A DNA stretch of 8,080 bases from an uncultured Clostridia bacterium (GTDB taxonomy: Bacteria > Bacillota > Clostridia > Christensenellales > UBA1242), in assembly GCA_946610635.1 (NCBI GenBank), contig CAMOCI010000026.1, positions 1 through 8,080 of the forward strand, read 5' to 3'. The position numbers and the translations under genes are program-made. The notes beneath the pieces are model-generated. The model was not told where the DNA came from. It ran no database searches and saw only the letters and a list, made by a program, of their open reading frames with translations. Within the stretch, counting starts at the first letter, position 1, and every line of letters starts with the position of its first letter. Positions 1 to 7,512 of this stretch are shown here, one piece after another.

Positions 1-302
1 AAAAAAGTAATATCATAAATGTTGAGTTTACAAAAGATGGTTATTCAAAAAATTGTAGTAAGTACTTGTTGTCAGAAAAAGAGATATAAGAATTGCAAAA
101 GTATGCTTTGGATATTTTGAATAATGCAACAACAGAGATGCTTGAAGGCTATATTTTGCCAAAGCCATACAAAAAAGATAACAACATTGCTTGTTTAAAT
201 TGCAAATGGAAATCTATTTGTCACTATCAAGTAGAAAGCAGTGGTTATAGAGAAATAACAAGCAAATCAAAAGAAAATTTTTGTTTGGGTGAAGAAAAAT
301 AA
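1..302 (+). pseudogene. addB: AddB (ATP-dependent nuclease subunit B), 3' end, interrupted by an in-frame stop
   Basis: This is the C-terminal end of AddB, partner of AddA in the helicase-nuclease that resects double-strand breaks for RecA. The gene enters from beyond the left edge. The frame starting at base 3 reads as AddB up to ...LLSEKEI, meets TAA at 87-89, and continues in the same frame as ELQKYALDILNNATTEMLEG to the natural TAA at 300-302. Both halves fit one AddB tail. The downstream part has the Cys-x2-Cys-x5-Cys cluster (codons at 192, 201 and 219), which in the AddB family forms the iron-sulfur site with a fourth, more upstream Cys. Termination at 87-89 would remove these cysteines. 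A TTG at 93 could in principle restart translation, but no good ribosome binding site precedes it. A nonsense mutation (for example CAA to TAA) or a sequence error is the simplest reading. The family is clear; the broken state depends on one base being right. Confidence 0.78.
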
Positions 303-368
303 ACCAAAATCAAATTTTAAATTTTTGAAAAATAGAAATAGAATTATACAAGAAAAAATATTATGCAA

Positions 369-406
369 TTAAAAAATATAAAAAAATATAATTTTTTAAA
401 AAGGAG
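369..406 (+). promoter_or_regulatory. A/T-only inverted repeat next to the addA ribosome binding site
   Basis: TTAAAAAAT (369-377) is the exact reverse complement of ATTTTTTAA (391-399), with a 13-base A/T loop between. The addA Shine-Dalgarno AAGGAG follows immediately at 401-406, six bases before the ATG at 413. The stem has no G-C pair, so it would be weak. It could slightly affect ribosome access or be chance in A/T-rich DNA. The rest of the 110-base gap after addB (303-412) shows no convincing promoter, so addA is probably read through from addB. Confidence 0.35.
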
Positions 407-412
407 TAAAAA

Positions 413-3400
413 ATGAGTAGCAAATGGACGGAAGCACAACAGCAAGTAATAACACACAATGCAGGCAATCTTTTGGTTTCGGCATCTGCTGGTAGTGGCA
501 AAACAAGTGTACTTATAGAAAAAATTGTTTCATTAATTACAAGCAAAAGTTGTCATTTAAAAAACTTGTTGGTTGTAACTTTTACAAATGCTGCAAATTT
601 AGAGATACGTCAACGTTTAACCATAGCTTTGCAACAAAGTGGTAATCTAGAATTATTAAACGAGTTAGACGATTTATCCGTTAGTGACATTTTAACTTTT
701 GATAGTTTTTGCATAAAAATTGTTAAAGAGTTTGGTTATGAAATTGGTCAAAACAACAATTTTTCAGTTGCAGACACTTCACTTTCTGGTTTTTTACAAA
801 ATCAAGCATTAGATAATATTATTGGAAAGCACAATAAAAATTTAGACACTAATTTTGTTAGTTTGCTTGATACGTTTTTTGATGGTAGAAATGAAAATAC
901 TTTTAGAAAAGGCGTAATAAGTATATATAACTTTTTAAAGAGTAAAACACAAAGCACAAGCTACAAACAAAAATTAAATGAGTTATTTGATTTAAGCAAC
1001 AAAGATAATGAAGCGATAAAGTTTTTAAATGACTACTTAATTGCAACTAAAAACAATTTTTATGCAGAAGTTGAAAAGTTACATACTCAAAGTTTGATTT
1101 ATGATGATGAAAAACTTTCAGAAGCACTTAATGAGATTTTAACTAATTTGGAATATTTAGATAATGAAAATTTTTTTACAAATTTACATACATTAAAAGT
1201 TGGTTTAGATTTAAAGTTACCTGCAAAATCTAAAAAAGATATTTTTGAAATTACCGAGATAAAAGATAGTTTTGCAGAACAAAGAAAAATCTTTTATAAA
1301 AATCTGGAGTATATTGTTAGTAAAGAAATTTTAGAGTTAGATATGCAAGATTTGCAAAAAGATTTAACTACAACAAAAGAAAGATTAACTTATTTATTTG
1401 ACTTTGTTGAGGAGTTTGATCAAGAATACACAAAATTAAAAGATAATATGCAAGTTTTAGATTTTGTAGATATAGAAAATTTAGCTAACAAAATTTTAAA
1501 TAATAATGCAATTAAAACTGCTTTGCAAAATAGATACAACTGGATTTTTATTGATGAATATCAAGATACAAGTTTATTACAAGAAGATATAGTGCAAAAA
1601 GTTACGTCAGGCAACAATCTTTTTATGGTAGGTGATTTTAAGCAAAGCATTTATCGTTTTAGACAGGCTGAACCAAAAATATTTATTAACAAATATAATC
1701 AATATAAAAGTATGCAAAGCGCAGGTAGCGTTATAGAGTTAAAAACAAATTTTAGAAGTGAAAACTCTATTTTGCAATTTAACAATTTCGTATTTGATAA
1801 AATTTACAAGGAGAGCATAGATGAATTTGAATATAAAGGTAATGCAGATTTGGAATTTGGCGGAAAGTGTAAAGCAGAAGATAATGCACATGTAAAAATA
1901 TTTTTACTAAACAAAACCAAAGAAGATGAACAAAATGCTGAAGAAAACATTACAAATCACGAAATAGAAAACCTAAATAATTTAGACAAAAAAGATAATT
2001 TAAAAGTAAACAATGTTTATTCAGTCAAAAACAGCACTTTAGTGCAAGATAATGTTGATAATATTTCAAAAGAAGCTGTGATAATTGCTGATGAGATTAA
2101 AGAAATGTTAAAAAAAACATATTACGATGCAAAATCAAATACATTTAAACCAATAACTTTTTCAGATATTGCAGTGCTTTCTCGTGGTAAAAATAGTGTA
2201 TTGCCTAAGATACGAAAAATTTTTAATCAAGCTAATATACCTGTAACAACCGTATATGATGATAATCTGTTTGAAAATTATGATATGCAGATGTTACTTT
2301 CAATTTTAAAAACAATACAAAACTTAAAAAATGATGAATCATTAATTAGTACACTTATTAGTATTGGTGGAGTAACACTAGATGAACTTGCAACCATAAG
2401 ACAAAAGTATACTTCTGACTTTTACTATAATGCCATGCTGGTCTATAAAGAGCAAAATGATGACGTAATATCAAAAAAAATAAATGCCTTTTTGCAAAAA
2501 ATCAAGTACTACAAAAACCAAAGTAATTATTTAGATATTTGCGAACTTATTTTGTTGATTGTGGAAAAGGAGAATTTAGGTACATATTTTGCAGTTAATA
2601 ATTATGGCGAAGAATTTGAAAGTCACTTAAATTTGCTTTTGGATAACATACAAAGCATTAAAAATAATAGTTTGTTTAGTTTTTTGAATTTTATTGATAC
2701 TTATGGCACAAATCTTTGTTTTGAAAACACAATAAAAGATGCCGAAAACTCTGTTACACTTTGCACTATTCATAAGAGTAAAGGTCTAGAATATCCTGTT
2801 GTATTTTTAGTTGGTGCGGGTAAAAATTTTAGCACAATAAGTGAAGCTCAAAAAATTTTGTTTGATAATGATTGGGGAATATCAATGCCTAGTTTTGATT
2901 TAGATAGGCATGTTAAATATGATAATTTAATTCAAAAGGCATTTAAGTTAAAAATAAAGAGCGAAAATAAAAAAGAAGAAAAAAGACTTTTATACGTTGC
3001 TTTAACAAGGCCAAAAAACTATTTAACAATTGTTGGTAGTGAAAAATTTTCTAATCTTAAATCACTTAATACAGATTTTAAAATTTATGGTTCAACAAGT
3101 TATATGCAATGGCTTATGGGTTGTTTTGATGATGAAGAGTTGCAATCTTTGCAAACCAACAAAAAACAATCAAAAATACTAAAAAATAATCAAAATGGTA
3201 TTGAATTGTTTTCAAGATTAGAAACAACGTTAGTAAACGAAAACGAGTTTGATTTTGATATTGTACCATTAGAAAAACCAGATTTTGAACAATTACAAGT
3301 TGATAAAGATGAATTTATTAATATACTCACAAAAAGGTTTGAACATAATAGTATCGCCAAAAAGAATACCGTAACTCAAATAATGGCAGAAGATGAACAC

Positions 3401-3937
3401 TACAACATTTCAAACTTTAACTATCAAAAAAGTGATAAACAAAACGACACAGACTTTTTGACAATAGGTACTGCGTATCACAAATATATGGAATTAATTG
3501 ACTTTGTAGAAGATGAAAATGCTATTAAAGAGCAAATAAAAGAATTAAAATTGCAAAACAAAATATTACCTGAGTATTGTGCACTTGTTGATGAAAACAA
3601 AATTATTTTGGCTGTAAAACAGCTTGCTGACTTGATAAATAATGATAAAGTTTTAAAAGAACAGCAATTTTTGGCATATATGCCTGCAAACAATTTTGTA
3701 AAAACAGATAAAACGAACAAAATACTTGTGCAAGGTGTTGCAGATTTAATAATTGTTAGAGAACATGATATCTTGCTTGTAGATTACAAAACGTCAAGAT
3801 TAAAAGAGCAGGAATTTGCCGAAAAATATGAAACGCAATTAAATATTTACAGCAAAGCAATACAATGTTTTTATAACAAACAGGTTGCACAAAAAGCGAT
3901 TTATAGCTTTTATCTTAATAAACTAATAATTATTTAG
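413..3937 (+). CDS. addA: AddA, ATP-dependent helicase-nuclease subunit A
   Basis: AddA is the motor and one nuclease of the AddAB complex, the Gram-positive counterpart of RecBCD. It unwinds broken DNA ends and degrades them until a Chi site, then promotes RecA loading. At 1174 residues it is a little shorter than Bacillus subtilis AddA (about 1230). UvrD-type helicase motifs appear in order: Walker A ASAGSGKT (24-31), a TFTNAA segment (about 57-62), DEYQD (381-385), VGDFKQSIYRFR (406-417), TNFRS (445-449), HKSKGLE (787-793) and LLYVALTR (859-866). The C-terminal RecB-like nuclease is complete: His1023 in GTAYH, Asp1111 in GVADL, Asp1124/Lys1126 in DYKT, and Gln1142 with Tyr1146. The ATG at 413 is supported by AAGGAG at 401-406. 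It follows addB by 110 bases, the usual order for this pair. The stretch at about 500-553, rich in Asn, Asp, Glu and Lys, is a linker that varies in this family. No frameshift or missing catalytic residue is seen. Confidence 0.97.
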   Translation: MSSKWTEAQQQVITHNAGNLLVSASAGSGKTSVLIEKIVSLITSKSCHLKNLLVVTFTNAANLEIRQRLTIALQQSGNLELLNELDDLSVSDILTFDSFCIKIVKEFGYEIGQNNNFSVADTSLSGFLQNQALDNIIGKHNKNLDTNFVSLLDTFFDGRNENTFRKGVISIYNFLKSKTQSTSYKQKLNELFDLSNKDNEAIKFLNDYLIATKNNFYAEVEKLHTQSLIYDDEKLSEALNEILTNLEYLDNENFFTNLHTLKVGLDLKLPAKSKKDIFEITEIKDSFAEQRKIFYKNLEYIVSKEILELDMQDLQKDLTTTKERLTYLFDFVEEFDQEYTKLKDNMQVLDFVDIENLANKILNNNAIKTALQNRYNWIFIDEYQDTSLLQEDIVQKVTSGNNLFMVGDFKQSIYRFRQAEPKIFINKYNQYKSMQSAGSVIELKTNFRSENSILQFNNFVFDKIYKESIDEFEYKGNADLEFGGKCKAEDNAHVKIFLLNKTKEDEQNAEENITNHEIENLNNLDKKDNLKVNNVYSVKNSTLVQDNVDNISKEAVIIADEIKEMLKKTYYDAKSNTFKPITFSDIAVLSRGKNSVLPKIRKIFNQANIPVTTVYDDNLFENYDMQMLLSILKTIQNLKNDESLISTLISIGGVTLDELATIRQKYTSDFYYNAMLVYKEQNDDVISKKINAFLQKIKYYKNQSNYLDICELILLIVEKENLGTYFAVNNYGEEFESHLNLLLDNIQSIKNNSLFSFLNFIDTYGTNLCFENTIKDAENSVTLCTIHKSKGLEYPVVFLVGAGKNFSTISEAQKILFDNDWGISMPSFDLDRHVKYDNLIQKAFKLKIKSENKKEEKRLLYVALTRPKNYLTIVGSEKFSNLKSLNTDFKIYGSTSYMQWLMGCFDDEELQSLQTNKKQSKILKNNQNGIELFSRLETTLVNENEFDFDIVPLEKPDFEQLQVDKDEFINILTKRFEHNSIAKKNTVTQIMAEDEHYNISNFNYQKSDKQNDTDFLTIGTAYHKYMELIDFVEDENAIKEQIKELKLQNKILPEYCALVDENKIILAVKQLADLINNDKVLKEQQFLAYMPANNFVKTDKTNKILVQGVADLIIVREHDILLVDYKTSRLKEQEFAEKYETQLNIYSKAIQCFYNKQVAQKAIYSFYLNKLIII

Positions 3938-3945
3938 TTATTTGT

Positions 3946-3974
3946 TTGACAAAGCAAATTGTAATCTTTATAAT
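3946..3974 (+). promoter_or_regulatory. Perfect-consensus sigma-70/SigA promoter for the 703-residue membrane protein
   Basis: TTGACA at 3946-3951 and TATAAT at 3969-3974 match the consensus at every base and are exactly 17 bases apart. Transcription should begin around 3981, giving a leader of about 40 bases before the ATG at 4021. The match is striking even for A/T-rich DNA and predicts strong, basal-factor-driven expression, separate from addAB. GACAT (3985-3989) and ATGTC (3993-3997) form a palindrome with a 3-base centre just after the expected start, where a repressor could bind. Confidence 0.85.
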
Positions 3975-4020
3975 TTAACTATACGACATTTTATGTCAAA
4001 ACAAAAGTAGAGGGATTTTT

Positions 4021-6132
4021 ATGTTGTTAGATGTGTTAAGTTCATTTATAGAAGCAATAGGAAATTTAGTTTCAACAATAGGCTTAGGTTGGGTTTCAGT
4101 TATTTCTTTAATTTTGCTTTTATTAACAGTTGTTATTAGTTTTGTTTGTGTGCAACACTCAATAGAAGTAAAAACACTTAAAGCTGTTAACAGAATTAAC
4201 AAATATTTGGAAAAGAACCCATTTGTAAATGAAGAAAATTTGGTTGAGTTTAACAAACTTATGAAGCACATTCCTGCACCGATGAGAAGAGAGTGGCAAG
4301 AATATATGGTTTCTCGTGATAAAAAACCAAGCGACTTTTTAACAGAATATAATTCAATAGATAGACCATTTAAGTCTAGTGCTTATGCAAGTCACATTAT
4401 TGCAGTTAGGGCAAGCATAATTTCTATTGCATTACTTTCTGCACTATTTTGTGCTTCATACTTTGTTGCTGATTCAACAACAAATGGTGAACTTACATTT
4501 TTAAATATTATCGCAAGTTTGTTACCTGCAATTGTTGTTTTGATTTTAGGCGAAATTTACATAATGTTTTTAAAAGCAAGAAAAAACAGTTTGGTTTCAG
4601 ACGTTTATTTTAACTATCCAACATTGCAAAGATATTTAGATAGAGCAGTTACAACATTACCAGATTACATTGATTATGAAATCTTGTTTACAAGAAAAGA
4701 AATTACTTCTGGTATTCCAGTATTGCAAGAATATTTGCAACAAAGAGCCGCTTATGAAGAAGAACAAATTAGAAAAGCAAGAGATAGTCAAGTATCTCAT
4801 GAAAAATATGATTTTTCTTCACTTGGCATTAATGGTAGTCTTGTTATGGAAAAGGCTATGCAAGTTAGCGAACAATTTATTGGTAACAAAAGTGGTATAA
4901 GGGCAGACATTGCAGAACTTGAAAGTCAAAAAGATTTACTTGAAAAGAATTATGATGAAAAAGTTAAAACAACTCAAAGAAAGTTAAGAGATATTCAAGA
5001 AACATTAGATAGATTAAAAGAAAAATTAGATGCTACAACAAATTTGATTGTTGGTAATGATTTAAGAAAACAAAGAGAAAACGAAATTCAAAAACAACGT
5101 CAAATAGAAAAAGAAGCTATGGAAGATGGCAGAAAGTTTGAAGCAGAACAAAAGAATTTGCAAGAGCAAATTGATGCAAAGCGTGCTGAAATTGAAGAAG
5201 ATAGAAAGCGTGCCGAAACAAATCTTAATAGCGAATTTAAAAGTTATGCAGATAAAATTTATACAGAACTTAGAATTATTGTTGATGAGCAAGTTAAAAA
5301 TGAAGTTGCAGGAATGCACGAAGATATTGCTAAACTTCAACAAGAACTTGAAGATAGAGAAAGAGTACTTGTAGAAAAAAATACAATTTGTAATGAAAGG
5401 CAAGAACAAATTGAGCAGTATCAAGGTGCTGTTGAAGAATATGCTAGTCAACTAGCAGAAAAAGATAATCTTTTACAAGAAAAAGATGCAAAAATAGCAG
5501 AGCAAGAGCAAAAACTTGCAGAGCTTGGTAGTGGCGAAGACATACATAGTAAAGAAGTGTTTGAAGTTAAAAAACAACTAGAAAGTAGGAATTTAGAAAT
5601 ATCTAAAAAAGACGAACTTTTGGAAAATCAAAAAAGATACATTGCAGAACTAAAATCAAAAAAAGGTTTTAGTGGCGATATTATATTTGTTGACGAAGAA
5701 AGTAGGTTATACTACTACGATGGTGGTGGAAATGTTGTTTATGTAAACCAAGATTTAAATGGTATGACGGAACAGCAATCAAGTTACGATGAAATCGAGC
5801 CAGAAGAGCCACAAGCCGTTGAAGAAGTTGAACAATCAAACGATGAAATAGAAGAGATTGATAAGATGATTGAAGAGCAAAATGAACAGCTCGATAAACA
5901 TAGTGAAGAGCTTAAAAAGCAACTAGAAGATACTCAAAAAGTTGCCGAAGAAGTTAAGAAAGAGTCAAAAAAATCATCTAGCAAAAAAGCACCACAAAAA
6001 AAGAATTCTAAATCAAGTGCTTTAAAAAAACAAAAAAAATCTTCAAATGATAGTGATGGTGAAGATGCTGACGGAGATTTGGACTTGGAAGCCTTTAATG
6101 CACAATTAAAAGGTAAAGGTGGCAAAAAATAA
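4021..6132 (+). CDS. Membrane-anchored coiled-coil protein of unknown function
   Basis: I do not recognise this 703-residue protein. It has three hydrophobic segments: about 23-44, 131-150 and 160-184. The last two form a tight hairpin, and the roughly 85 residues between the first two are polar. A helical region rich in Glu, Lys and Gln follows from about 230, with long coiled coil likely from about 293 to 547. A short beta-like patch with FVDEESRLYYYDGGG (556-570) comes next, then an acidic Glu/Gln-rich stretch (about 590-640), a Lys/Ser-rich basic tail (about 646-675), and a final acidic patch ending in Lys/Gly. The simplest topology leaves the long tail in the cytoplasm. Three segments arranged as one plus a hairpin, with a long helical tail, recall TolQ/ExbB/MotA-like channel subunits and ZorA. 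The typical Gly/Thr-rich channel motifs are not evident and no MotB/ExbD-like partner is adjacent, so this is only a structural analogy. Start: ATG at 4021 after AGAGGG at 4009-4014. It ends in tandem TAA TAA. Confidence 0.9.
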   Translation: MLLDVLSSFIEAIGNLVSTIGLGWVSVISLILLLLTVVISFVCVQHSIEVKTLKAVNRINKYLEKNPFVNEENLVEFNKLMKHIPAPMRREWQEYMVSRDKKPSDFLTEYNSIDRPFKSSAYASHIIAVRASIISIALLSALFCASYFVADSTTNGELTFLNIIASLLPAIVVLILGEIYIMFLKARKNSLVSDVYFNYPTLQRYLDRAVTTLPDYIDYEILFTRKEITSGIPVLQEYLQQRAAYEEEQIRKARDSQVSHEKYDFSSLGINGSLVMEKAMQVSEQFIGNKSGIRADIAELESQKDLLEKNYDEKVKTTQRKLRDIQETLDRLKEKLDATTNLIVGNDLRKQRENEIQKQRQIEKEAMEDGRKFEAEQKNLQEQIDAKRAEIEEDRKRAETNLNSEFKSYADKIYTELRIIVDEQVKNEVAGMHEDIAKLQQELEDRERVLVEKNTICNERQEQIEQYQGAVEEYASQLAEKDNLLQEKDAKIAEQEQKLAELGSGEDIHSKEVFEVKKQLESRNLEISKKDELLENQKRYIAELKSKKGFSGDIIFVDEESRLYYYDGGGNVVYVNQDLNGMTEQQSSYDEIEPEEPQAVEEVEQSNDEIEEIDKMIEEQNEQLDKHSEELKKQLEDTQKVAEEVKKESKKSSSKKAPQKKNSKSSALKKQKKSSNDSDGEDADGDLDLEAFNAQLKGKGGKK

Positions 6133-6137
6133 TAATT

Positions 6138-6169
6138 AAAAAAATGCAGTTTCATCACTGCATTTTTTT
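6138..6169. terminator. Rho-independent terminator, probably bidirectional
   Basis: TGCAGT (6145-6150) and ACTGCA (6157-6162) form a perfect stem with a 6-base loop. Seven A's (6138-6144) precede it and seven T's (6163-6169) follow, so either strand presents a stem followed by a U-run. It lies 5 bases past the stop of the plus-strand membrane protein gene and 3 bases past the stop of the minus-strand PRC-barrel gene, so one hairpin can end both convergent transcripts. Confidence 0.92.
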
Positions 6170-6172
6170 AAA

Positions 6173-6883
6173 CTATATACTATAACTTGTTAATTCTTTT
6201 AATTTACCATTGTTACTTGCAATTCTTATAATTTTATTATCTATTTTAATATCTTTTTTAATTAGTATTTGCTTATTTTCTGTATATATATTTTTGCCAA
6301 CTTTTCTACCAATTAAAAAGTCATAATTTGGCGTTAATAATTTTTTTGGCTTTACTTTTATTTGCTTTTTAGTTTGAGTTTGCATTTTAACAACTTGATT
6401 GATTGTAACTTTTGTTTCTATTTTTGCTTTTGGCTTAAAGTTATAAAGCTTTGTATTGTTATTTTTTTTAATTACTAAACCATTACCGACATTAAGCACA
6501 TCACAAATATTTAATGTTTTGTTATCTTGTAGCAAAATATTTGTAACATTTAACTTTTCATCATACTCTAAATCTGTAATGCTACTAAAATATGTGCCGT
6601 CAAGTTCATAAACTCTAAAGCCTATTGGATTAATGCATTTTGTATCAATTGTATTTAATACATAAACTTGTTCACTATTTTTAATCATAACGGCGTCACT
6701 TTGCAAGGTATATATATTTTTTAAACAAACAATTTTTTCTTCTTGTGACTCATCATCAAAAATTTCTAGCCAGCAAAGTTTTTCAAGTTTTTTATCAATA
6801 AGCACATTTTTAACATATCCTTCCAAATTACCATCATAAATGCTGATTACAGGTTTACCTAAAAGTTTTGAAATGTTTTCCAA
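6173..6883 (-). CDS. PRC-barrel-like domain protein
   Basis: The first 70 residues (ISKLLGKPVISIYDG, then GYVKNVLID and a hydrophobic beta stretch ending in VCLKNIYTLQSDAVMI) look like a PRC-barrel domain. That small beta-barrel fold occurs in RNA-processing (RimM), photosynthetic and sporulation-linked (YlmC/YmxH-type) proteins. A second similar unit spans about 86-140 (IGFRVYELDGTYFSSITDLEYD). A Lys/Thr/Gln-rich linker (about 141-186) leads to a third small beta-type unit (about 190-232, LIGRKVGKNIYTENKQILIK...). No signal peptide, membrane segment or catalytic motif is visible, so a cytoplasmic binding or scaffold role is likely; the ligand is unknown. I chose the TTG at 6883-6881 as start (236 residues) because GGAGG at 6893-6889 sits 5 bases before it. 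The upstream TTG at 6895 overlaps that ribosome binding site and is unlikely. The gene lies 91 bases after the NUDIX gene with no terminator between them, so they are probably co-transcribed. Confidence 0.75.
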   Translation of the reverse strand: MENISKLLGKPVISIYDGNLEGYVKNVLIDKKLEKLCWLEIFDDESQEEKIVCLKNIYTLQSDAVMIKNSEQVYVLNTIDTKCINPIGFRVYELDGTYFSSITDLEYDEKLNVTNILLQDNKTLNICDVLNVGNGLVIKKNNNTKLYNFKPKAKIETKVTINQVVKMQTQTKKQIKVKPKKLLTPNYDFLIGRKVGKNIYTENKQILIKKDIKIDNKIIRIASNNGKLKELTSYSI

Positions 6884-6888
6884 AATAA

Positions 6889-6893
6889 CCTCC
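6889..6893 (-). promoter_or_regulatory. Ribosome binding site that decides the PRC-barrel gene start
   Basis: On the minus strand GGAGG occupies 6893-6889, five bases before the TTG at 6883. Just upstream, AAAGTT (6909-6904) and AACTTT (6899-6894) form a 6-bp stem with a 4-base loop directly against the site. No good promoter is seen in the 91-base gap 6884-6974. Confidence 0.7.
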
Positions 6894-6974
6894 AAAGTTA
6901 ATAAACTTTCAAAACTAATATATGCTACATTTTTTTTGTTTATATCTTAAAGTTTTAATATTTTATAGCTCTAA

Positions 6975-7457
6975 TTAAAAATCTTTAACTTCTTCAAATT
7001 TATGACTTAACATTTTTAAATCCTTATCAAATTTTACGTCACCAACAAATTTTTTGCCTTTCAGGGCCATTGGCATCCAAAGTAGGTCATCTTGTAACAT
7101 TTTTTCATATGGTATTGTATCAAAATTAAACCAGTGTGGTATCATTTCGTCTGTTTCAATTGGTTCACCATCAAAAACTGTGCTTATGTATATGTTTAGG
7201 TACATATTAACTCTTTCACCTTTGTACCAAACATCAAAGTGTATTTTGCCAATTAGCTCAAACTTAACAGGTGTTACACCAATTTCTTCTTGTGTTTCTC
7301 TAATCATTGCTTGTTCTATTGTTTCACCAGGGTCTTGTTTTCCACCAATTCCGTTTAAAGTTCCTTTTGCAAAGCCTCTCTTTTTTTCTCCAAGCAAAAC
7401 TTGATTTTCTTTAACTAGTAAAACTAATGTTGTGTTGATTGTTCTTAATTCTTCCAT
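6975..7457 (-). CDS. NUDIX hydrolase of the MTH1/NUDT1 (8-oxo-dGTP diphosphatase) type
   Basis: This 160-residue enzyme should hydrolyse damaged purine nucleoside triphosphates to monophosphates plus pyrophosphate, keeping oxidised bases out of DNA. The NUDIX box is complete: G39-x5-E45-x7-R53-E54-x2-E57-E58-x-G60. Similarity to human MTH1 (156 residues) goes well beyond the box: VLLGEKKRGFAKGTLNGIGGK (about 20-40), PIETDEMIPHWF (99-110), QDDLLWMP (122-129) and KKFVGDVKF (135-143). Asn35 matches MTH1 Asn33, and Asp123-Asp124 match the base-reading Asp119-Asp120. Position 121 is Leu where MTH1 has Trp117, which stacks on the base, so substrate choice may differ. The start is the ATG at 7457, with AAGGAG at 7470-7465 seven bases upstream. 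An in-frame TTG at 7484 lies upstream of that site and falls in the leader. The gene ends in TAA, is followed by the PRC-barrel gene, and has a long structured leader. Confidence 0.93.
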   Translation of the reverse strand: MEELRTINTTLVLLVKENQVLLGEKKRGFAKGTLNGIGGKQDPGETIEQAMIRETQEEIGVTPVKFELIGKIHFDVWYKGERVNMYLNIYISTVFDGEPIETDEMIPHWFNFDTIPYEKMLQDDLLWMPMALKGKKFVGDVKFDKDLKMLSHKFEEVKDF

Positions 7458-7464
7458 AATTTTT

Positions 7465-7470
7465 CTCCTT
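7465..7470 (-). promoter_or_regulatory. Ribosome binding site of the NUDIX gene
   Basis: AAGGAG on the minus strand (7470-7465) lies seven bases before the ATG at 7457 and settles the start. It lies outside the terminator and antiterminator hairpins upstream, so leader control is more likely at transcription than at ribosome access. Confidence 0.85.
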
Positions 7471-7486
7471 TTGTTATTTTGCAATT

Positions 7487-7512
7487 AAAAAATTGCGTGT
7501 CAAACGCAATTT
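7487..7512 (-). terminator. Terminator-like hairpin inside the NUDIX leader
   Basis: On the minus strand AAATTGCGT (7512-7504) and ACGCAATTT (7498-7490) form a perfect 9-bp stem with a 5-base loop (7503-7499). The 3' arm runs into six consecutive T's (7492-7487), three of them in the stem. It lies 29 bases before the NUDIX start codon, so it would cut off the gene unless prevented. The T-run is short, so termination may be partial. The 3' arm can also pair with AATTGC (7486-7481). Confidence 0.6.

Noticed and set aside
325..350. TTGAAA ... TATACA as a promoter for addA
   Set aside because: The boxes are only 14 bases apart, too short for a sigma-70 promoter.
1912..2071. Asn/Asp/Glu/Lys-rich stretch inside AddA (residues about 500-553) as a possible insertion
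   Set aside because: AddA proteins generally have a charged, variable linker at this place, between motif IV and the second half of the helicase, so it is not unusual.
3921..3939. Hairpin AACTAA/TTAGTT straddling the addA stop as a terminator
   Set aside because: Only 6 bp, nearly all A-T, and no T-run after it; chance in this A/T-rich sequence is more likely.
5062..5451. Minus-strand open frame opposite the coiled-coil region, and other overlapping frames in both large genes
   Set aside because: These are reflections of the Glu/Lys-rich coding strand in low-complexity A/T-rich DNA; they lack ribosome binding sites and recognisable domains.
7458..7484. Extending the NUDIX protein upstream to the TTG at 7484
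   Set aside because: The extra codons lie across the AAGGAG ribosome binding site, and the MTH1-like domain begins right after the ATG at 7457.
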